From contig JAHJAQ010000070.1 in assembly GCA_018813975.1 (NCBI GenBank), positions 1 through 5,314 on the forward strand: DNA of 5,314 nucleotides. The letters are read 5' to 3'. The notes beneath the pieces were generated by a model that did not search any database, had not been told where the DNA came from, and was given only the letters and a program-made list of their open reading frames with translations. A program made the translations under genes and the position numbers. The stretch is from Microcaldota archaeon. Lineage in GTDB: Archaea; Iainarchaeota; Iainarchaeia; Iainarchaeales; JAGVWC01. Below are positions 1 to 5,105 of this stretch, in pieces (within the stretch, counting starts at the first letter, position 1; the number at the start of each line of letters is the position of its first letter).

Positions 1-2
1 AT

Positions 3-149
3 TCAAAAGGAAAAACCTACTTTTTGCACCAAAAAGGAAAATTGTTCTATTTTTCGGGCGAAAAAAAAAGCAATGCCATTGACCTTCCCCCGGGCTATTC
101 CATAGTGGAAAACAACAAAACCGGCTTGCCCATGCTCAAAAAAAAGTAA
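3..149 (+). CDS. C-terminal part of a small conserved-looking hypothetical protein (5' end outside window)
   Basis: The frame is open from the window edge to a TAA at 147-149 and gives 48 residues. The visible part alternates hydrophobic/aromatic residues with lysines (TYFLHQKGKLFYFSG), followed by DLPPGYSIVEN, NKTGLPMLKKK and the stop. This looks like a short beta-rich protein with a conserved-style tail, where a proline-glycine turn precedes the TGLP motif and a basic terminus. I do not recognise a named family and assign no function. The reading frame is preferred over the long minus-strand frame covering 3-209, whose translation is low-complexity and Phe-rich, as expected from the antisense of Lys-rich coding sequence. 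It lies 39 bases upstream of pepQ in the same orientation. A TATA-like box in that gap suggests separate transcription of pepQ. No start codon can be assigned. Confidence 0.62.
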   Translation, partial: SKGKTYFLHQKGKLFYFSGEKKSNAIDLPPGYSIVENNKTGLPMLKKK

Positions 150-158
150 AAGGCCAAC

Positions 159-168
159 GAATAAAAAG
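159..168 (+). promoter_or_regulatory. TATA-like box for the pepQ operon
   Basis: The sequence GAATAAAAAG is centred about 25 bases before the pepQ ATG at 189. No Shine-Dalgarno-like sequence precedes that ATG. The spacing fits an archaeal promoter giving a leaderless mRNA that begins at or next to the start codon. The match is by position and base composition only, since the region is A-rich throughout. Confidence 0.42.
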
Positions 169-188
169 CCCCTGCTCGTATTATTGTA

Positions 189-1268
189 ATGCGCCACAAA
201 ATCCGTCAATTATTCGAAAAAAACGGTTTAGATGCAATTATAATCAGAAGCTTTCCCCATACCACTGATCCCAATTTTGCTTATTTTGCAGGATTATCCA
301 CCCATATTTTCCATAACAACTGGTTGATTATAGAAAAAAACAAAAAACCCTTGTTGTTATGCAGTACCCTCGAACAAGTCTCGCAAAAAGACAAAAAAAG
401 ACTTCGCGTGGTTACGGTTTCAAGCAATGATGCGGTAACGCGCATTCTGGAAAAAAAAATCAAAAACAAAAAAATCGGCATTCCACTCGCGTTCTATCCT
501 TATTCCAGTCTCATTAAGCTAAAAAGAGTCTTAAAACCCAAGCGAATAGTTGATGTAGCTAAAGCAATTGGAAAAATTCGAAGCACTAAAACCAAAGAAG
601 AAATCAAAAAAATAAAAACCGCTTGCAACATCACAGAAGAAATACTCGCAAAAGTTCCAGACATGGTTCGAGTGGGCAGAACAGAAAAAGACATTTCGAT
701 AGAACTATTATACGAAGCGCGAAAAGGTGGCGCTGAAAAACTGGCGTTTCCAACCATCGTGGCTTTTGGCAAAAATGCCGCTATTCCCCACCACCAAACC
801 AGTTTAACTAAAATTCGAAAAGGAAACTATTTACTCGTTGATTTTGGCGTAAAATTCGCGCATTATTCATCCGACATTTCGCGTACTTTTTTTGTAGGAA
901 AACCAACCGAAGAACAAGAATGGAACTATTGGCTGGTACACTTTGCCAAACAAAAAGCCTTTCAAGCCATTCAACCAGGCGTTCCAGCCAAAAAAGTGTT
1001 TCAAATCGCAAACAAGATACTGAAAAAAGGGTTTGGAAAACCATTGCCCCATGCACTAGGCCATGGACTGGGAATTGAAGAACACGATTGGCCGCAACGC
1101 ATTGGTCCCGCAGAAGAATGGAAATTTGAACCCAACCAAGTGTTTGCATTAGAACCAGCCATTTATGTGAAAAACAAATTTGGGATTCGCATTGAAGACG
1201 ATTGCCTTGTAACCAAAACCGAAGCCAAATGGCTCAGCAAAGCACCAAAAGAACTAGTTCGAATATAG
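189..1268 (+). CDS. pepQ: M24-family metallopeptidase, Xaa-Pro dipeptidase/aminopeptidase type
   Basis: This 359-residue cytoplasmic enzyme should cleave the bond between an N-terminal residue and proline, releasing proline or amino acids from peptides. It has the two-domain layout of archaeal prolidases: a creatinase-type N-terminal domain (about 1-125) and a pita-bread catalytic domain (about 135-355). All five dinuclear-metal ligands are present: D218 in LLVDFG, D229 in SSDISRTFFVG, H292 in GHGLG, E322 in ALEPAIY and E336 in GIRIEDD. The supporting histidines are also there (PHH at 200-202; H299 in EEHDWP, where family members more often have HE). The length is normal for archaeal prolidases. 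The ATG at 189 is the first start in frame and has a TATA-like box 25 bases upstream but no ribosome-binding site. It is the first gene of a tight operon with rpiB and a membrane protein. Dipeptidase versus aminopeptidase specificity cannot be settled from sequence, so the symbol is provisional. Confidence 0.9.
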   Translation: MRHKIRQLFEKNGLDAIIIRSFPHTTDPNFAYFAGLSTHIFHNNWLIIEKNKKPLLLCSTLEQVSQKDKKRLRVVTVSSNDAVTRILEKKIKNKKIGIPLAFYPYSSLIKLKRVLKPKRIVDVAKAIGKIRSTKTKEEIKKIKTACNITEEILAKVPDMVRVGRTEKDISIELLYEARKGGAEKLAFPTIVAFGKNAAIPHHQTSLTKIRKGNYLLVDFGVKFAHYSSDISRTFFVGKPTEEQEWNYWLVHFAKQKAFQAIQPGVPAKKVFQIANKILKKGFGKPLPHALGHGLGIEEHDWPQRIGPAEEWKFEPNQVFALEPAIYVKNKFGIRIEDDCLVTKTEAKWLSKAPKELVRI

Positions 1269-1271
1269 GAG
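1268..1271 (+). promoter_or_regulatory. Ribosome-binding site of rpiB
   Basis: GGAG begins at the last base of the pepQ stop codon and lies 6 bases before the rpiB ATG at 1278. Ribosomes finishing pepQ would be placed directly on the next start, which supports operon transcription with translational coupling. Confidence 0.6.
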
Positions 1272-1277
1272 AATTGT

Positions 1278-1709
1278 ATGAAAATTTTTATTGCATCAGA
1301 CCATGCGGGATTTGAGCGCAAAAAAGAAATTATTTCTTTTTTACACGCCAAACACGAAGTAATTGATTTAGGCCCTTTGAATAATGAATCGTGCGATTAC
1401 CCTGATTTTGCGCACCCCCTTGCAAAACAAATATCAAAAAATGAGAATTCATGGGGAATACTGGTTTGTGGAACCGGAATGGGTATGAGTATTGTTGCCA
1501 ACCGCCACCCCGGAATTCGCGCGGCCTTATGCGAAAACCCTAAAACCGCTGAACTAGCGCGCGAACATAATAACGCGAATGTATTGTGTTTAGGCGCCCA
1601 AATTATTGACTTTGAAACCACCCAAAAAATTATTCACTCTTTTTTGGAAACACCATTTGATGCAGCAGAAAGACGAAAAAGAAGAATGAAAAAAATCGAA
1701 ATCGATTAG
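1278..1709 (+). CDS. rpiB: Ribose-5-phosphate isomerase B (RpiB/LacAB family)
   Basis: The 143-residue protein interconverts ribose 5-phosphate and ribulose 5-phosphate, supplying ribose for nucleotides and linking to the non-oxidative pentose or ribulose-monophosphate routes. The family signatures are intact from end to end: SDHAGFERKKEI at 7-18, CDYPDFA at 39-45, the catalytic cysteine C64 in LVCGTGMGMSI, GIRAALC at 79-85, and AREHNNANVLCLGA at 94-107 with the phosphate/sugar-binding His and Asn. The C-terminus ends in a basic RRKRRMKKIE segment, as in bacterial RpiB. Length is typical (about 140-150). It follows pepQ by 9 nt with a GGAG site and precedes the next gene by 1 nt. RpiA is the usual isomerase in well-studied archaea, so an RpiB here is mildly unusual and could be an old transfer from bacteria. 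A role on another aldose phosphate, such as allose 6-phosphate, is possible within the family. Confidence 0.93.
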   Translation: MKIFIASDHAGFERKKEIISFLHAKHEVIDLGPLNNESCDYPDFAHPLAKQISKNENSWGILVCGTGMGMSIVANRHPGIRAALCENPKTAELAREHNNANVLCLGAQIIDFETTQKIIHSFLETPFDAAERRKRRMKKIEID

Positions 1710-1710
1710 C

Positions 1711-2067
1711 ATGAAACGCACTAAAACCAAAACAATACAATGGAAACCAATAGCCCCGATTATAATCGGATTGATTATTGTTATTCTTTCTTTTCTAACG
1801 GATTGTGCCGAAAAGTGTGGCGGGTATAATCATTTGCCCCACCAAATTGGAATTGTTCTGGGTGTTCTGTTAAGTATTATTGGAATTTATCGATTGCACA
1901 AAAGCATTGGCCTGGGAATACTGGGATTTTGCATTATTGTTTCCACGATTCTATTAGAATGCCCTGTTTGTCCGCCCTACAAACAAATACCTGCGTACAC
2001 CGGAGTATTGATGGGGGCGATTCTCATACTAGTCGGAATTTACTGGTTTTTCAAACCCAAAAAATAG
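1711..2067 (+). CDS. Four-helix membrane protein with an internal duplication and paired cysteines
   Basis: This is a 118-residue integral membrane protein of a family I do not recognise. A basic N-terminus (MKRTKTK) is followed by four hydrophobic helices at roughly 14-30, 46-60, 67-83 and 96-113. The two halves are repeats: residues 20-60 align with 72-111, each reading G, eleven residues, acidic residue plus a Cys pair, Tyr, Pro, GV/GI, G, then GIY. The pairs are C32/C36 (CxxxC) and C84/C87 (CxxC). By the positive-inside rule both termini and the central RLHKS loop are cytoplasmic, so both Cys pairs face outside. Disulfide exchange, metal binding or a structural disulfide are all possible. 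The ATG at 1711 lies 1 nt after the rpiB stop and has no clear ribosome-binding site, suggesting translational coupling. A T7 run follows 16 bases after the stop. Confidence 0.82.
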   Translation: MKRTKTKTIQWKPIAPIIIGLIIVILSFLTDCAEKCGGYNHLPHQIGIVLGVLLSIIGIYRLHKSIGLGILGFCIIVSTILLECPVCPPYKQIPAYTGVLMGAILILVGIYWFFKPKK

Positions 2068-2083
2068 AGTATTAAAACCCCTG

Positions 2084-2090
2084 TTTTTTT
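2084..2090 (+). terminator. Oligo-T terminator candidate after the pepQ-rpiB-membrane protein operon
   Basis: A run of seven T starts 16 bases after the stop of the membrane protein gene. Oligo-T tracts on the coding strand are sufficient to terminate archaeal transcription, with no hairpin needed, and none is obvious here. A matching T7 run lies in the same relative position ahead of the second repeat copy (5208-5214), so it might instead belong to the shared upstream sequence of the small gene. Confidence 0.5.
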
Positions 2091-2103
2091 CGTGAATTGT
2101 CTG

Positions 2104-2190
2104 ACTTAAAACCTTTTTTATTCAATGATAAAAACATGGATTTGCAAAAGGCAAAATCGCGGATTGAAAGAGCAATTCAGGCAAAAGAAT
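2104..2190 (+). repeat. 87-bp exact direct repeat, copy 1
   Basis: Every base from 2104 to 2190 is identical to 5228-5314. The repeat begins just before a TTAAAACC promoter-like box, includes a 7-bp dyad, and carries the ATG at 2136 and the first 18 codons of a small gene. The 33 bases before it also align without gaps to those before copy 2 but are only about 60-65% identical, sharing AAACCC, the T7 run and CG. The exact part therefore lies inside a longer, older similarity. The right boundary is unknown because copy 2 is cut by the window end. Confidence 0.95.
2106..2134 (+). promoter_or_regulatory. Promoter-like box and 7-bp dyad upstream of the small gene
   Basis: TTAAAA at 2106-2111 is centred about 27 bases before the ATG at 2136, the spacing expected for a leaderless archaeal promoter. 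Between box and start lies a perfect inverted repeat, TTTTTAT at 2115-2121 and ATAAAAA at 2128-2134, separated by 6 bases. The dyad could be an operator overlapping the transcription start region. Identical sequence precedes the second copy (5230-5258). This is position-based inference, and A/T-rich DNA produces such dyads by chance. Confidence 0.4.
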
Positions 2191-2282
2191 TGTGTAATAT
2201 AATAGGAAACTGTTATGTAGAACAAAAGATAATAATGTACCTGTTATGTGCTATTTTAGAGAAATTAGCTAGTAGGCATTAA
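2136..2282 (+). CDS. Small hypothetical protein whose start is duplicated at the right edge of the window
   Basis: From ATG 2136 the gene encodes 48 residues, from MDLQKAKSRIERAIQAKEL to a TAA at 2280-2282. The protein looks all-helical: a charged amphipathic N-terminal helix, then a short Cys-containing stretch (LCNIIGNCYVEQK), then a hydrophobic helix (IIMYLLCAILEKL). I do not recognise it. A TTG at 2097 would add 13 residues in frame. ATG 2136 is preferred because the promoter-like TTAAAA box lies 27 bases upstream of it and because copy 2, identical over this part, has no ATG, GTG or TTG in frame ahead of the equivalent ATG. It sits between the T7 terminator and the antiporter promoter, so it is probably its own transcript. 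It may be an intact micro-protein or a gene cut short where the repeat ends. The codon pattern alone does not prove expression. Confidence 0.5.
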   Translation: MDLQKAKSRIERAIQAKELCNIIGNCYVEQKIIMYLLCAILEKLASRH

Positions 2283-2311
2283 CTGAAAAACCTACGCTAG
2301 TAGATGTGAGA

Positions 2312-2322
2312 TATATATAAAT
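2312..2322 (+). promoter_or_regulatory. TATA box of the antiporter gene
   Basis: TATATATAAAT is a strong archaeal TATA-type element centred about 29 bases before the ATG at 2346. This would start the message within a few bases of the codon. A GGGG at 2332-2335 is too far upstream of the ATG and probably outside the transcript to be a good ribosome-binding site, so a leaderless or near-leaderless mRNA is favoured. Confidence 0.65.
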
Positions 2323-2345
2323 AGAAAAAAAGGGGAATCTAGTAC

Positions 2346-4040
2346 ATGATACAGGATTTCTTTTTAGAGCTTGCAGTGGTAATTGTAGTAGCTACCTTGC
2401 TTGGTTTTTTATTTATAAAACTGAAGCAACCTGCTTTGCTTGCTTTTATTTTTGCCGGAATTATCCTTGGTTCTTCTTTTTTGAATGTGATTACTTATAA
2501 GGAGTTGTTATATGTTTTTTCGGAGCTTGGAGTGGCTTTTTTGCTGTTTCTTGTTGGAATCAATCTTGACCCGAGAATTTTTAGGGAGATAGGAAAAACA
2601 TCGATTGTAACGGGGATAGGGCAGATTGTTTTTACTACTCTTGGCGGATTTGCAATTGCATCGTTTTTGGGATTTGGTTTTTTAGAGTCATTATATATTG
2701 CAATTGCGTTAACATTTAGCAGCACCATAATAATTGTAAAATTGTTGTCTGACAAGAAAGAATTGAATTCACTGTATGGAAAGATTTCTATTGGTTTCTT
2801 ACTGGTGCAAGATTTTGTTGCAATTATAGCCCTCGTTTTGATATCGTCCTTTTCTTTTTCAGTAGACTTAACCAGCCAGCTTTCCCAGTTTGTTTTCGGT
2901 CTGATTGCACTGTTTTTGCTGTTTTTCATTGCTTCAAAGTTTTTTGTTAAAAGAATATTTGATTCTCTTTCCAAGAGCCAGGAACTGCTTTTTCTTGGGG
3001 CTATTTCTTGGTGTTTTGCTTTTGCAGGAGTAGCCATTCTTCTTGGTTTTTCCAAAGAAATCGGAGCTTTTCTGGCAGGAGTTTCAATAGCATCTCTTCC
3101 ATATACTTATGAGGTATTGGGAAAATTAAAGTATCTAAGAGATTTTTTCATTGTACTTTTTTTTGTTGTTCTGGGCTCAAATTTGGTGTTTACTGCTTCC
3201 AATATTCTATTTGCCCCGGCAATAATATTTTCAATTTTTGTTCTTGTGGGAAATCCAATAATCGTTTTTATTCTAATGGCTAAATTGGGATATAAGGGGC
3301 GAACAAGCTTTCTTTCAAGTCTGACTGTTGCACAGATAAGCGAATTTTCGTTGATACTCATTTTTTTGGGAGCAAAAGTGGGGCATGTTTCCAGCGAGGT
3401 TGTTTCAATAATTACTTTGGTTGCAGTTGTAACCATCAGTGCTTCCACGTACATGATTGTTTATAATAACAAGATTTATGACCGCTTGTCTAATTTTTTG
3501 CCTGTTTTGCGAAGCAAAAGGTTTTTTGAAGATTCTCTGCACATTGTCGAGGATAAAAACTATTCTTTTGTTTGCCTTGGTTTTGGAGAAACCGGAAAAA
3601 GAATTCTTATTGACAAGAAAATGAATGAAAAGGATATCCTAGTTGTCGATTTTGACCCGAGGGCACTAAAAGAGGCAAACAAGCTAAAATTCAATACTCT
3701 TTATGGGGATGTATCCGATTTAGAAACAATTGATTTTATTTTAAAAGTAAAACCAAAAGTAGTTGTTTCAACTATAATGAATGCTGATTCGAATATTGTT
3801 CTGGCTAAAAAGTTGCTGCAGAAAAATAGTGGCACGAATCTTATTGTTTTGGCACATGATCTGCATGATGCGAAAAATCTCTGTGCGGCAGGCATCAAGT
3901 TTGTTTTGGTGCCATCATTTATTACCGCTGACAAAGTGAAAATTATCCTACAAGACATTAAAGCTGGACGGAATTTTGAGTTGAACTGGTTAAAAAACAC
4001 GGAGTTTAAGTATGACTCATGTGATTATTCTTTGAAATAA
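2346..4040 (+). CDS. Kef-type cation:proton antiporter (CPA2) with C-terminal RCK/TrkA-N domain
   Basis: This 564-residue inner-membrane transporter should exchange K+ or Na+ for protons under nucleotide control. Residues 1 to about 375 are the Na+/H+ exchanger domain with about 12-13 hydrophobic segments and family motifs: FLLFLVGINLDP (65-76), FSSTIIIVKLL (124-134, the broken helix), LVQDF (153-157) with the ion-site aspartate D156, EIGAFLAG (238-245), RDFFIVLFFVVLG (265-277) and AQISEFSLIL (329-338). Residues about 405-540 are a Rossmann RCK domain: GFGETG at 412-417, D435 ending the second strand (NAD(H) preference), and YGDVSD at 453-458. There is no TrkA-C domain, and the tail ends about 25 residues after the fold. 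The gene has its own TATA box and overlaps the convergent CBS gene by 16 bp. Asn codons are mostly AAT, unlike pepQ. E. coli KefB/KefC need partner flavoproteins; none is visible here. Ion choice cannot be read from sequence. Confidence 0.92.
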   Translation: MIQDFFLELAVVIVVATLLGFLFIKLKQPALLAFIFAGIILGSSFLNVITYKELLYVFSELGVAFLLFLVGINLDPRIFREIGKTSIVTGIGQIVFTTLGGFAIASFLGFGFLESLYIAIALTFSSTIIIVKLLSDKKELNSLYGKISIGFLLVQDFVAIIALVLISSFSFSVDLTSQLSQFVFGLIALFLLFFIASKFFVKRIFDSLSKSQELLFLGAISWCFAFAGVAILLGFSKEIGAFLAGVSIASLPYTYEVLGKLKYLRDFFIVLFFVVLGSNLVFTASNILFAPAIIFSIFVLVGNPIIVFILMAKLGYKGRTSFLSSLTVAQISEFSLILIFLGAKVGHVSSEVVSIITLVAVVTISASTYMIVYNNKIYDRLSNFLPVLRSKRFFEDSLHIVEDKNYSFVCLGFGETGKRILIDKKMNEKDILVVDFDPRALKEANKLKFNTLYGDVSDLETIDFILKVKPKVVVSTIMNADSNIVLAKKLLQKNSGTNLIVLAHDLHDAKNLCAAGIKFVLVPSFITADKVKIILQDIKAGRNFELNWLKNTEFKYDSCDYSLK

Positions 4041-4462
4041 TTCTTGTTCTCTGCAACTAAACCAGCTAAAAGCTCAAAGCAATCCAATTCCCCCACTACC
4101 TTCCCATCCTCGCAAACAGGAAGGTCCTGCAGTTTAGCCGCACTGGCCACGCGCAAAGCATCACCCAATTCATCATCCAATGAAACTGATGTCACTGGTC
4201 TCATTATGTCTCTTGCTTTTAAATCCTTCTCTTTCTTTTTGCGAAACCACCCTATTATTCTTGGTTTCATTTCATCAAATATCCGGTCAAAAATCTCTTG
4301 GATTGTTATTACTCCTAATAGATTCTCTGATTTGTCTACCACAAAAACTGTCCTAGTTGTCTTAATTGCCCCCATTACCGCAACAACTTTTTCTATAGAA
4401 TCACTTTCCAAAACTCTATCAACAAAGCCAGAATTATCCATATAAACATCCCTAACCTTCAT
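4025..4462 (-). CDS. Two-CBS-domain protein (stand-alone Bateman module)
   Basis: From ATG at 4462 this encodes 145 residues of soluble protein. CBS motif 1 spans about 4-62 (MKVRDVYMDN, then TVFVVD and LLGVITIQEIFDR). A basic linker (FRKKKEKDLK, 73-82) leads to CBS motif 2 at about 83-137 (ARDIMRPVTSVSLDDELGDA, LPVCEDGKVVGELDCFELLAG). Such pairs bind adenine nucleotides or related ligands in the cleft and act as energy or ionic-strength sensors. There is no fused effector domain. A GTG at 4471 would add three residues, but the AGGTGG at 4468-4473 overlaps it and is ideally spaced for ATG 4462. The gene is convergent with the antiporter and shares 16 bp at their 3' ends. Control of the antiporter is a reasonable guess but is not shown. 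Control of another target, or a role in transcription, is equally possible. Confidence 0.88.
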   Translation of the reverse strand: MKVRDVYMDNSGFVDRVLESDSIEKVVAVMGAIKTTRTVFVVDKSENLLGVITIQEIFDRIFDEMKPRIIGWFRKKKEKDLKARDIMRPVTSVSLDDELGDALRVASAAKLQDLPVCEDGKVVGELDCFELLAGLVAENKNYFKE

Positions 4463-4467
4463 TCCAA

Positions 4468-4473
4468 CCACCT
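4468..4473 (-). promoter_or_regulatory. Ribosome-binding site deciding the CBS gene start
   Basis: AGGTGG on the minus strand matches the archaeal anti-Shine-Dalgarno sequence and lies 5 bases before ATG 4462. The alternative in-frame GTG at 4471 lies inside this site and so is not a credible start. Confidence 0.75.
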
Positions 4474-4494
4474 AAGCTCAAAAGATAGGAAAAT

Positions 4495-4504
4495 CTTATA
4501 AATA
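4495..4504 (-). promoter_or_regulatory. TATA box of the CBS gene
   Basis: TATTTATAAG on the minus strand is a good archaeal TATA element. A start about 25 bases downstream would fall near 4475, leaving a leader of roughly 13 bases that just contains the AGGTGG site. Two direct GATCGTA repeats lie immediately upstream. Confidence 0.65.
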
Positions 4505-4510
4505 TCTCAG

Positions 4511-4530
4511 TACGATCCGCTTATACGATC
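4511..4530. repeat. Paired 7-bp direct repeats upstream of the CBS promoter
   Basis: TACGATC occurs at 4511-4517 and again at 4524-4530 (GATCGTA twice on the minus strand), a 13-bp period. The pair sits 7 bases upstream of the TATA element of the CBS gene, where an activator or a BRE-linked factor could bind. Two 7-mers 13 bp apart can occur by chance, so this is only a candidate operator. Confidence 0.3.
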
Positions 4531-4599
4531 TTGAAACCATTAAAATATTTTTTCAGCAGTATCAACCCATTGTTAGTTTTCCACTTAAAAGAATTTAAC

Positions 4600-4610
4600 A
4601 AAAAGAAAAA
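4600..4610 (-). terminator. Oligo-T terminator candidate after the voltage-sensor gene
   Basis: On the minus strand, two T5 runs separated by one base (TTTTTCTTTTT) begin 27 bases after the stop codon of the voltage-sensor-like gene. Split T-tracts of this kind terminate archaeal transcription. No other gene ends here in this direction. Confidence 0.4.
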
Positions 4611-4636
4611 GTAAATTTATCTTTTTCTCAAATCAC

Positions 4637-5086
4637 TTATTTTTTTCGTCTTTTTTTTCTGAGAATCTCTGCTATCGGTCTCAGTATTCTAGAAGCTCTC
4701 GAAATATGAACTGTTGATTGAGCTGCTTTTAATCCAATACTCTCTAACCTGAGAAATCTTAATATTCTTGTTCCAGCACCCGATAAAAACTTTACCGCAC
4801 GCGAGGCTTTGAGAACCCTTCCAACCCTAAAAATTGCTCCAAAAGGCAAAAAACTCAGTATTAATAACCACTCTTTTGTAACAAATTTTTTCTTATCCTC
4901 TACCCTATAAAAATCATAGACTAGTTCCATAAAGAGAAAGGACAGAGCAAAAATATCTATAATATGAATCAACCACAGCGTTTTTTCATCCACTTGGAAA
5001 AAAAATTCTATTAATAACGCTAGAATAATAAATATGAGTGATAGTGTTAAGATCAAATTCCACAAGTTTTTAGCCCAATTACTCAT
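4637..5086 (-). CDS. Pore-less voltage-sensor-like membrane protein (S1-S4 only)
   Basis: From ATG 5086 this encodes 149 residues. Four hydrophobic segments lie at about 10-30 (S1), 35-58 (S2), 72-86 (S3) and 87-101 (S4). S4 has the classic voltage-sensor register: R87, R90, K93, R96 and K99, one basic residue at every third position. S2 carries acids D44, E54 and D58, and the segment ending in FLPFGAIF resembles the S3-S4 turn of Kv-type channels. The usual S3 aspartate seems absent. After S4 only a basic amphipathic tail remains (R107, R110, R113, ending RKKRRKK), with no S5, pore loop or S6, and no pore helices in the downstream DNA. It could be a proton-channel-like or sensor-only protein, or the truncated remnant of an ion channel. 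An upstream TTG at 5101 is in frame, but a TATA-like box 28 bases before ATG 5086 favours a leaderless start there. Confidence 0.75.
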   Translation of the reverse strand: MSNWAKNLWNLILTLSLIFIILALLIEFFFQVDEKTLWLIHIIDIFALSFLFMELVYDFYRVEDKKKFVTKEWLLILSFLPFGAIFRVGRVLKASRAVKFLSGAGTRILRFLRLESIGLKAAQSTVHISRASRILRPIAEILRKKRRKK

Positions 5087-5105
5087 ACAAACACTACGCA
5101 AGTAG

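Noticed and set aside
3..209. 68-codon minus-strand open frame at the left edge
   Set aside because: It is antisense to a plausible Lys-rich plus-strand frame and runs into pepQ; its Phe-rich translation reflects poly-A on the other strand.
2097..2135. TTG at 2097 as the start of the small gene
   Set aside because: The promoter-like box would then lie inside the coding sequence, and copy 2 has no equivalent start codon. ATG 2136 fits both copies.
2269..2300. Hairpin GTAGG/CCTAC and the GCTAGTAG direct repeat around the small gene's stop as a terminator
   Set aside because: The stem is only five pairs, is not followed by a T-run, and adjoins the antiporter promoter; it is too weak to call.
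2495..3055. 186-codon minus-strand open frame inside the antiporter gene
   Set aside because: It is the antisense shadow of a gene with clear family motifs throughout; the translation shows no domain and no promoter or ribosome-binding site fits.
4044..4445. 133-codon plus-strand open frame opposite the CBS gene
   Set aside because: The minus strand encodes two clear CBS motifs with a promoter and ribosome-binding site; the plus frame is Ser/Thr-rich low-complexity sequence.
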